Shown piece after piece: positions 1 to 5,931 of a DNA stretch of 5,931 bases (positions are counted from its first letter, which is position 1; every line of letters starts with the position of its first letter). The notes under the pieces are model-generated. The model worked only from the letters and a program-made list of their open reading frames with translations. It was not told the DNA's origin and searched no databases. The DNA lies in contig JAAUQA010000223.1 in the NCBI GenBank assembly GCA_012032855.1, positions 1 through 5,931 on the forward strand. Reading direction: 5' to 3'. A program made the translations under genes and the position numbers. The DNA comes from Candidatus Competibacteraceae bacterium (lineage in GTDB: Bacteria > Pseudomonadota > Gammaproteobacteria > Competibacterales > Competibacteraceae).

Positions 1-164
1 ATGATGGCCTAGTCGAATTGGCAAGCTGGTGGACGGATTTCATCGCCTTGGATGAGAATGGCCGTAAGACCGCGGTCAGAACGCCGGGAAAATCAACACC
101 CCGTAATCGGTCCCGACGCCGGCGCGTTACGCGACCCAAAACCCCGGTGTCACAAACCGACTAA
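1..164 (+). CDS. pcnB: PcnB (poly(A) polymerase I), C-terminal end only
   Basis: This is the 3' end of a gene that begins left of the window. The frame is open from base 3 and gives 53 residues before TAA at 162-164. The peptide starts with a segment containing ELASWWTDF, like the conserved Trp-Trp segment near the end of bacterial PcnB. It ends in a strongly basic tail with an RSRRRRV run, as gammaproteobacterial PcnB does. PcnB adds 3' poly(A) tails to RNA and so promotes decay by the degradosome and exonucleases. The nucleotidyltransferase core lies outside the window, so the call rests on the tail and on position: pcnB directly upstream of folK is a common gammaproteobacterial arrangement. 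The gap to folK is 24 bp, which suggests cotranscription. The related tRNA CCA-adding enzymes usually lack this arginine-rich tail. Confidence 0.8.
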   Translation, partial: DGLVELASWWTDFIALDENGRKTAVRTPGKSTPRNRSRRRRVTRPKTPVSQTD

Positions 165-188
165 TCGGTTTCATTCACCTTCAAATCC

Positions 189-683
189 GTGCGATCCATA
201 ACCGCTTACATCGGTCTCGGTAGTAATCTACAAGACCCACTATCGCAGTTACAGCAAGCAGTCGATGCAATGCGTGCACTGCCGTCGACTAGTCAACTGG
301 TCCTTTCACCGCTTTATCGCAGTGCGCCAGTCGGACCGTCCGATCAACCGGATTATCTCAACGCTGTGGTAGTCTTGACTACCGAATTGGGGCCAGAAGC
401 GCTACTCGATCACCTCCAAGCTATCGAACAACAGCAAGGCCGATTGAGAACGAGACGTTGGGGACCACGCACCGTGGATCTGGATATTTTGTTATACGGC
501 GAACACGTTCAGGCCACTCCACGCCTGACCATTCCGCATCCTCGCCTGCACGAACGAGCGTTCGTGCTATATCCTTTGTGGGATGTAACGCCCACATTGA
601 CGGTACCGGGTTTGGGTAGTCTAAGCGCCTTGCTGGAGCGCTGCCCACCCTGGCCGGTGGAGAAAGTGGCAGAAGAATGGTGA
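189..683 (+). CDS. folK: 2-amino-4-hydroxy-6-hydroxymethyldihydropteridine pyrophosphokinase (HPPK)
   Basis: FolK transfers pyrophosphate from ATP to 6-hydroxymethyl-7,8-dihydropterin, the step before dihydropteroate synthase in cytosolic folate synthesis. The 164 aa product matches the usual monofunctional HPPK length. Visible motifs are YIGLGSNL (7-14), SPLYRSAPVG (40-49), DQPDYLNAVV (52-61), and the HPPK signature RRWGPRTVDLDILLYG (89-104). In the signature, Asp97 and Asp99 match the magnesium-binding pair known in E. coli HPPK. IPHPRLHERAFVLYPL (115-130) closes the active site. The start is GTG at 189: it places the first strand where the family expects it, and no better ATG exists. No clear Shine-Dalgarno lies upstream, so translation may depend on coupling to pcnB 24 bp before it. 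There is no FolB or FolP fusion. The frame is intact. Confidence 0.97.
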   Translation: MRSITAYIGLGSNLQDPLSQLQQAVDAMRALPSTSQLVLSPLYRSAPVGPSDQPDYLNAVVVLTTELGPEALLDHLQAIEQQQGRLRTRRWGPRTVDLDILLYGEHVQATPRLTIPHPRLHERAFVLYPLWDVTPTLTVPGLGSLSALLERCPPWPVEKVAEEW

Positions 684-793
684 TTGCTTTGCTTAAGCCC
701 TCAACCTACCTGATGCCTAATCCGAAGAACCCCGGCGTTATGCCTGTCGCAGTTCCCATGCTCATGCGGGATATACGCCGATGGGTCAACGCA

Positions 794-802
794 AAGAGTG
801 AG
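794..802 (+). promoter_or_regulatory. Ribosome binding site of panB (decides start)
   Basis: The purine-rich stretch AAGAGTGAG lies 4-8 bases before the ATG at 807, a normal spacing. It abuts or overlaps the alternative GTG at 798, which would leave no usable spacing for that codon. This favours ATG 807 as the panB start. Confidence 0.5.
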
Positions 803-806
803 CACA

Positions 807-1631
807 ATGTATAACGGCCAAGAACAACCGCGCCGTAGGCCGGTGACCGTGAAGACCTTGAGAAAAATGAAGCGGGAAGGCGAAAAGATAGCCGTCCTGA
901 CGGCTTATGACGCCAGTTTTACCGCCATACTGGACGCAGCCGGAGTGAATATTATTTTGGTCGGCGACTCGCTAGGGATGGTAATTCAAGGCCGACCGAC
1001 CACGATCCCGGTCAGCCTCGACGAGATGATTTATCACTGTCGCAACGTCGCCCGCAGCTGCCATTATCCGCTGTTGATGGTCGACATGCCGTTCATGAGC
1101 TATGCCACTTTGGATCAAGCGTTGCGCAATACCGCCCGACTCATGCAAGAGGGTTATGCGCAAATGGTGAAGCTTGAAGGCGGCGGCGAACTGGCCGAAA
1201 CGATACGACAACTGAGCCGAAACGGTGTGCCCGTTTGCGCGCATTTGGGGTTACTGCCGCAATCGGTCCATAAATTAGGGGGATATGGCGTACAAGGACG
1301 TGAAGAACGCGCAGCCCAACGGCTGCTGGATGACGCGCTGCGATTGCAAGATGCCGGCGCCGATGTGGTGTTGGTGGAGTGTATTCCAGCCGATCTGTCA
1401 GCTCGGTTGGCTGACGCTTTGGAGGTCCCGTTGATCGGTATCGGCGCCGGACCGGCCTGCGATGCGCAAGTCTTGGTGTTGTATGACATGTTGGGCATTA
1501 CACCGGGGCGGCGGCCCAGGTTTTCCAAGAATTTTCTGGAAGGTCAGACCAGTATTGAGGATGCGATTAAAGCGTATGTCCGTGCGGTCCAACAGGGCGA
1601 GTTCCCTGGCCCTGAACACTGTTTAGCTTGA
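807..1631 (+). CDS. panB: 3-methyl-2-oxobutanoate hydroxymethyltransferase (ketopantoate hydroxymethyltransferase)
   Basis: PanB moves a hydroxymethyl group from 5,10-methylene-tetrahydrofolate to 2-ketoisovalerate, giving ketopantoate, the first committed step to pantothenate. The protein is a cytosolic TIM-barrel enzyme. From ATG 807 it has 274 aa, close to the usual 260-280. Visible motifs are LTAYDASF, LVGDSLGMVIQG with the metal ligand Asp54, VDMPFMSYA with Asp93, MVKLEGG with Lys122, VCAHLGLLPQSV, GGYGVQGR, and LVECIP with the probable catalytic Glu191. The segments PLIGIGAG and PRFSKNFL follow. The family roles of these residues are taken from E. coli PanB. A GTG at 798 would add three residues (Met-Ser-Thr), but the purine-rich site upstream fits ATG 807 better. 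The gap after folK is 123 bp, without a clear promoter or terminator. panC follows 10 bp after the TGA. Confidence 0.97.
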   Translation: MYNGQEQPRRRPVTVKTLRKMKREGEKIAVLTAYDASFTAILDAAGVNIILVGDSLGMVIQGRPTTIPVSLDEMIYHCRNVARSCHYPLLMVDMPFMSYATLDQALRNTARLMQEGYAQMVKLEGGGELAETIRQLSRNGVPVCAHLGLLPQSVHKLGGYGVQGREERAAQRLLDDALRLQDAGADVVLVECIPADLSARLADALEVPLIGIGAGPACDAQVLVLYDMLGITPGRRPRFSKNFLEGQTSIEDAIKAYVRAVQQGEFPGPEHCLA

Positions 1632-1641
1632 GGGTCCGGCA

Positions 1642-2499
1642 ATGCAAATCGTCCATCGCATTGATGAACTGCGCACTCAAGTGCGAACCTGGCGACAAGC
1701 CGGTGAACGGATCGCTCTGGTGCCGACTATGGGTAATCTGCATCAGGGCCATCTCGCCTTGGTGGATCGCGCCCGCGTATTGGCCCCACGTTGCGTGGCC
1801 AGCATTTTCGTAAACCCACTGCAGTTCGGTCCGCAAGAAGATCTGCAGAATTATCCCAACACCTTGGAACAGGATTGTGCGCAACTAATTGAGTATAGAA
1901 CCGATTTGCTGTTCGCTCCCGGTACCAGCGAAATTTATCCTCGGCCACTGGAACACATGACGCAAATCGAGGTGCCGGGTCTGTCAACGATATTATGCGG
2001 TGCAGCGCGGCCGGGACATTTTGCCGGAGTAGCCACGGTGGTGGCCAAGTTATTCAATATGGTGCAACCCGATGTGGCGGTATTCGGCGAAAAGGACTGG
2101 CAACAGCTGATGGTCATCCGGCGTATGACAGCTGATCTTAATCTGCCGATCGATATTGTCGGGGTGCCTACAGTGCGGGAAACCGACGGTTTGGCGATGA
2201 GTTCCCGCAACGGTTATCTATCGGCCACGGAACGGCATACAGCTCCTACTCTGCACGCCACGTTGGAAGTAGCAGCGCAGCGCCTGCTGACAGGCGAGCG
2301 TAACTTTCCAGCTATTGAAATAGACGCATTACAAACGCTTACGGCAGCGGGTTTTAAACCGGATTATGTGCATATCCGCCGAGCCGAGGATTTAGCCGAA
2401 CCGCAATCCGCAGATTATCAGTTGATTGTCATTGCGGCAGCTTGGTTGGGACGAGCGAGGCTGATTGATAACTATCCGGTGACAGTAGAAGACACTTGA
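1642..2499 (+). CDS. panC: Pantoate--beta-alanine ligase (pantothenate synthetase)
   Basis: PanC condenses D-pantoate and beta-alanine with ATP through a pantoyl-adenylate, giving pantothenate in the cytosol. The 285 aa length is standard. The nucleotidyltransferase fold is shown by PTMGNLHQGH (28-37), whose HQGH is the HIGH-type ATP motif; by IFVNPLQFGP (55-64); by RPGHFAGVATVVAKLFN (123-139); by FGEKDWQQ (148-155); and by MSSRNGYLS (186-194), the KMSKS-equivalent loop. The start is ATG 1642. It is preceded by TGAGGG at 1629-1634, a good Shine-Dalgarno that contains the panB stop codon, so panB and panC are probably translationally coupled. The last 28 bp overlap the 3' end of msrQ on the opposite strand. 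No panD follows in this window. Confidence 0.98.
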   Translation: MQIVHRIDELRTQVRTWRQAGERIALVPTMGNLHQGHLALVDRARVLAPRCVASIFVNPLQFGPQEDLQNYPNTLEQDCAQLIEYRTDLLFAPGTSEIYPRPLEHMTQIEVPGLSTILCGAARPGHFAGVATVVAKLFNMVQPDVAVFGEKDWQQLMVIRRMTADLNLPIDIVGVPTVRETDGLAMSSRNGYLSATERHTAPTLHATLEVAAQRLLTGERNFPAIEIDALQTLTAAGFKPDYVHIRRAEDLAEPQSADYQLIVIAAAWLGRARLIDNYPVTVEDT

Positions 2500-3132
2500 G
2501 CGTGCCAGCACCTCAGTAGCATTGTGCGGTAGTGGTAAATCACCCGATAGCCCAGCAATAAAACCAGCACAGCGCCGTATACCAGCGGTTCTGTTAAATC
2601 GGCCTTAACCAACCAGAGATAGTGCAGCACGGCCAACACCCCAACCACATAAAACAGTCGGTGTAACCGTTGCCAACGACGGCCGCCCAGGCGTTTCATC
2701 ATAGCGTTGGTCGAGGTGGCGGCGAGCGGTATCAACAACAAAAAATGCGACGAACCCTACCGTAATATAGGGCCGTTTAAGCACATCTTGAATAATGGCG
2801 TGCAGATCAAAGAACTGATCGAATACCAGATACGTGGCGAAGTGCAGGACCACGTAAAAAAACGCGAATAAGCCCAACATCCGGCGAAAGCGTAACAACC
2901 AACACCACCCCGTTATCCGCCGCAGCGGGGTGATCGCCAGCGTGATCAGCAGCAAACGCAATCCCCATTCGCCGGAGTGATGGGTCAATGTCTCCACCGG
3001 ATTGACGCCCAATCCTTGCCAAAACAAGCCCAGCAGGGGTAACAGGCTGAGTATGAATACCAGCGGCTTGGCAATCCAGCGGATCAATGTGAGTTGTCGT
3101 ACAGGCATAACAATGGATTGCTTTGAAAACAT
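2472..3132 (-). pseudogene. msrQ: MsrQ (YedZ), haem-binding membrane subunit of MsrPQ; apparent single-base frameshift
   Basis: MsrQ is an inner-membrane b-type cytochrome that carries electrons from the respiratory chain to the periplasmic reductase MsrP, which repairs oxidised methionines. The reading is split between two frames. Residues 1-130 read from ATG 3132 to about 2743, and 89 more residues read in a second frame from 2741 to TAG at 2472-2474. Dropping one T from the six-T run (2740-2745) joins them into 219 aa, near the 211 of E. coli YedZ. The joined protein has several hydrophobic helices, LGVNPVETL (41-49), TLAITPLRR, RRMLGLF, and probable haem histidines at 97 (LHFATY), 157 (LHRLFY) and 170 (LHYLW). 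The true start may be ATG 3108, since neither ATG has a good ribosome site. The gene lies 37 bp after recJ, and msrP is not adjacent. Both halves are well conserved, so this may be a sequencing error rather than a dead gene. Confidence 0.88.
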
Positions 3133-3169
3133 CCAATACGGCTACTGGTGAATCTTGGATGCGGTTCGT

Positions 3170-4967
3170 TTAGGCATCGGTCTTAGCGGCATGCCTGACG
3201 ATCAATTGCAATGTTGTCTTGCCGCGAAAGGTATTTTCATTCAGTTGATACGCACAATGAATGGGGTCGCCAATAGCGAACGGCAAGGGGTCTCCCGCTG
3301 CTTCTAGGGCCCGAAACCAGATGGCCGATAATACCGCATCGAATGCACGTAATTGCAGGGAAAGATGAATGGGCTCCGCGCCAACCGCGCGTATCCCCAC
3401 CACTTCGAAGTGGCCCTCAAAAATCGGTGCCTCGAATTCACGCCCATAGGGTTGCAAACGGTCCAATTCCACTAACGTATCCAAGGAGAACGACTCAGCC
3501 GGCAATGTTCCATCTGTCCAAATGACGGGAGCTAGGGTCCGATCACCCAGCTGCGCGCACACCGCCTGTTCGAATGCAACCTGAAAGTCATTCAGTAAAG
3601 CCCGCTCAATCGCTAGTCCCGCCGCATGTTTATGTCCCCCGAACTTGATCAACAAATCCGGGCGAATGTCTACAATCTCTTGCAAGGCATCGCGCAAGTG
3701 CAATTCTGCGATGCCTCTTGCTGAACCGGTCAACTGCGTCGGTTCGTGGGAATCGCAGAGTACGATAGCGGGGCGGCCAAAAGCTTCTACCAAGCGGGAT
3801 GCGACGATCCCTTGCACCCCCGGATGGCCTTCCGGCAGATAAATCACTAGCGAAGAGAAACCCTGCTCAACCAGAGCGCCGGCGCGCTGTTTGGCGGTTT
3901 CGGTCATGTCTCGTTCGATGAATTTGCGATCTTGATTATCGGAATCCAACAATTTCAGATAATGCAAGGCATCCTGATGATCGGTGGCCAATAGAAAATG
4001 CAGAGCGGCATACGGATCGGCCATCCGCGAGCGGGCATTGATCCGAGGACCGATCTGAAAAGCGAGATCTTCGGCGCAGAATTGTTGACCGTTGCGGTTT
4101 AATAAGGTCTGCATGGCCTGCCAGCAGGGGCGGCTGAGGGCGTTCATTTGACTGAGCCCGACATTGACCACCGCTCGGTTGATCGGGGTTCCGGATGCTG
4201 ACGCAATCCGCTACCGTGCCCAAACTGACATAGTCCAGTTCCTTGGCTAGTTTTGGCGCATCGGCAAACAATTGGCCATCTTCAATCAGCCGGCTACGAA
4301 CCCGTGACATCAATAACCAGGCGATCATACATCCGGCCACGGTGGTATCAGGATAGGAGCAATCCACCCGCAACGGGTTAATCACCGCATAAGCTGAGGA
4401 GGGCGGGCCGGTGACGGGTAAGGCATGATGATCGGTAACGATGACATCAATACCCGCTTGTTGCAGGCGGATCACCTGGGCTTCATCGGAAGACCCGCAA
4501 TCAGCCGTGATGATAATGGTTGGCAGTTCGAGTTGAGACAAAATACGCTCAGTCAGTTTTTTACTGACTCCATAACCATCATTCACCCGATGGCCGATGA
4601 AGCTGTCGATACGGGCGGCGGGACAATTAAAGTAGACCGTCAATGCCCGCTGAATGAGCGCATGAGAGGTCACGCCATCGACATCGTAATCGGTCACAAT
4701 GCCGATCCGTTCTCCTTCGCGTAAAGCCCGGGCGATGCGTTTCGCGGCTTTATCGCAATCTTGCAGCAATTCCGGATGGTCGATATAACGCAACGCCGGA
4801 TTCACAATCCTATCGAGATTGCCGGCGAAATCCACTAAACGGCCGGCGACAATATGAGCCTGCAAAGGTGACAAACCGGCTTCCAGAGCCTGGGCATGGA
4901 TCGTATCGTTGCGCGGACGCGGCTTGATCAGCATGGCTTTGCCGGAGAGTACGCCTGTATTATTCAC
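3170..4967 (-). pseudogene. recJ: RecJ-family single-stranded-DNA-specific exonuclease; apparent single-base frameshift
   Basis: RecJ degrades single-stranded DNA 5' to 3' in recombination, mismatch and excision repair. Two frames are needed: residues 1-261 from GTG 4967, then 337 residues down to TAA at 3170-3172. Removing one C from the CCCC run (4185-4188) restores 598 aa; E. coli RecJ has 577. The DHH domain shows TDYDVDGVTS (92-101), TADCGSSDE (154-162), VTDHHALP (177-184) and LGTVADCVS (249-257). After the junction come GPRINARSRM (306-315), GHPGVQGIVASRL (380-392), the DHHA1 motif GGHKHAAG (443-450) and PYGREFEAPIF (506-516) in the C-terminal nucleic-acid-binding part. GTG 4967 overlaps the preceding FHA-EAL stop as GTGA, which suggests coupling; ATG 4934 is another possible start. 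Some motifs differ from the commonest RecJ forms (ADCGSSD rather than VDNGISS, for instance), so a RecJ paralogue is possible. Conservation on both sides suggests a recent or artefactual shift. Confidence 0.9.
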
Positions 4968-5931
4968 GGCGTATCTTGGAAATGAGGGGACGGTTTGCCG
5001 AAATAAAAGCCTTGCGCAAGATCGAAGCCGAAACGACCACAGACCTCCACTTCTTCAGCCAATTCAGTGCCTTCGGCCAGCGTTTGAATGCCCAAATCCC
5101 GCGCCATGCGCACCAATGTTTGCAGCATTTGTTGGGCCTGTGGGGACTGGTTATGGATATTGCGGATCAAGGAAATATCAAACTTCAGGCAATCGGGCGG
5201 TATTTCAATGAGCTCCACTAGGCGGGCTTGGCCAGCGCCGAAATCATCGTAGACCAGTTTCATGTCCAGTTCCTTGAGCAACGTCCGCAGGCTGCGCATG
5301 GTATCCAGATTGGTTATCGCCGATTCGTGAATCTCCATAGCCAAGGGCAACTCGGGGGCGGATTCGCGGAGTTCGCGCAAAGACCGTTGCAGGAAACGAA
5401 TATTCATCTCGGTAGGCAACGTGTTGAAAAACAGGTAATAACGATTGCCTAACGCCACCGCTTGCTGCACACCGACCCGTCGAAACAGCTCGCTGAGTTC
5501 GACTTCTTTACCCAAACTGCGCGCGATTTGCAACAGCGGCCATGCGCCGCTGGGTAAGCCGTCGAGCCCACCTCGGCCCAACAATTCGTAACCGGCCACG
5601 CTGTGATCGACCATCCGTACTATCGGCTGATAATGAGGAATCACTGCCCGTTGCCGCAACATTTGGTTGAATTCGGCTTCACAATTGACAAATCCTTGCG
5701 GCAGATCCATGACCGGGATATCCATGGTGGCATCTCCAGGTGGTGGTCTGTCGGTGTGCAAAATAGCGGATTTGTAAGTGATGCGAAACTCTTGCGAGCC
5801 GAAGTGCAGAATATCACCGCTGTGCAATTCGTGCTCGCCGCTAACCCGTTGTCGATTCAAGAAAGTGCCATTGACGCTGCCGAAATCACGTAACCACAGT
5901 TGACCATCGCGCTCGAAGATCTCGGCATGAC
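4964..5931 (-). CDS. FHA-EAL domain protein, probable cyclic-di-GMP phosphodiesterase (5' end outside window)
   Basis: The frame stays open to the right edge, so the start lies beyond the window; 321 residues are visible. The N-terminal part is the end of a forkhead-associated (phosphothreonine-binding) domain: HAEI at 1-4, WLRDFGSVNGTF (12-23) with the conserved Gly and Asn-Gly-Thr, then SGDILHFG. A linker of about 45 residues leads to an EAL domain with ELLGR (115-119, the EALxR position), Asn169 (FFNTLP), Glu199 (MEIHES), DDFGAG (228-233), Lys249 (LKFD), Glu286 (AEGTEL) and Gln306 (QGFYFGKP). These match the metal- and substrate-binding residues of active EAL enzymes, which cut c-di-GMP to pGpG, so activity is likely. 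No membrane segment is visible. The TGA stop overlaps the recJ GTG start by four bases. An upstream sensory domain cannot be ruled out. Confidence 0.93.
   Translation of the reverse strand, partial: HAEIFERDGQLWLRDFGSVNGTFLNRQRVSGEHELHSGDILHFGSQEFRITYKSAILHTDRPPPGDATMDIPVMDLPQGFVNCEAEFNQMLRQRAVIPHYQPIVRMVDHSVAGYELLGRGGLDGLPSGAWPLLQIARSLGKEVELSELFRRVGVQQAVALGNRYYLFFNTLPTEMNIRFLQRSLRELRESAPELPLAMEIHESAITNLDTMRSLRTLLKELDMKLVYDDFGAGQARLVELIEIPPDCLKFDISLIRNIHNQSPQAQQMLQTLVRMARDLGIQTLAEGTELAEEVEVCGRFGFDLAQGFYFGKPSPHFQDTP

Noticed and set aside
684..797. Promoter for panB in the folK-panB gap
   Set aside because: No -35/-10 pair with convincing match and spacing; the genes may be cotranscribed from upstream.
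972..1619. Overlapping - strand open frames inside panB
   Set aside because: Antisense shadows of a fully conserved panB; peptides have no recognisable family features.
2497..2515. Small inverted repeat at the panC stop (TGAG-c-GTG, loop CCAG, CAC-CTCA) as a possible terminator
   Set aside because: The stem is only seven pairs with a bulged base, and no T run follows on either strand.
2807..3136. 109-codon - strand frame starting beside the msrQ start
   Set aside because: It lies in a different frame from the MsrQ protein and lacks its hydrophobic helices and motifs; a shadow frame.
4425..4724. 99-codon + strand frame opposite recJ
   Set aside because: It lies wholly antisense to the conserved DHH domain of recJ, resembles no known family and has no ribosome site.
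5603..5893. 96-codon + strand frame opposite the FHA-EAL linker
   Set aside because: Antisense to recognisable FHA and EAL coding sequence, with no family resemblance.
1..5931. Mobile element, defence system, tRNA, CRISPR or long repeats
   Set aside because: Almost all of the window is accounted for by conserved housekeeping or signalling genes, and no transposase, repeat array or structured RNA was seen.

Overview
This window looks like chromosomal DNA from a gammaproteobacterium. The order pcnB-folK-panB-panC is a cluster commonly seen in that class, and all products resemble proteobacterial housekeeping proteins. Base composition is moderate, and codon use looks even across the window. 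I saw no mobile element, tRNA, rRNA, CRISPR array or long repeat. Family or genus cannot be fixed from this stretch.

The left half, read on the + strand, holds the 3' end of pcnB (poly(A) polymerase I), then folK (HPPK, folate synthesis), panB (ketopantoate hydroxymethyltransferase) and panC (pantothenate synthetase). folK feeds the folate pool; PanB uses 5,10-methylene-tetrahydrofolate to make ketopantoate; PanC joins pantoate to beta-alanine to give pantothenate, the coenzyme A precursor. panB and panC are 10 bp apart, and the panC Shine-Dalgarno sequence overlaps the panB stop. Ketopantoate reductase (panE) and aspartate decarboxylase (panD) are not in the window.

The right half, read on the - strand, holds the 5'-truncated gene of an FHA-EAL protein (probable cyclic-di-GMP phosphodiesterase), then a RecJ-family single-strand DNA exonuclease, then msrQ (haem membrane subunit of the MsrPQ methionine sulfoxide reductase). 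The FHA-EAL stop and the recJ GTG start share a 4-bp GTGA overlap, and recJ and msrQ are 37 bp apart, so the three are probably one transcription unit. This unit converges on panC, and the msrQ and panC 3' ends overlap by 28 bp.

The most notable anomaly is that recJ and msrQ each carry one apparent +1 frameshift, both in short homopolymers (CCCC and TTTTTT on the coding strand). Removing one base in each case gives full-length proteins (598 and 219 aa) with family motifs intact on both sides. Sequencing or assembly error, or very recent mutation, is the simplest explanation; recoding is possible but less likely. The FHA-EAL fusion coupled to recJ is the most interesting biological association. 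I found no convincing evidence of a wholly new system.
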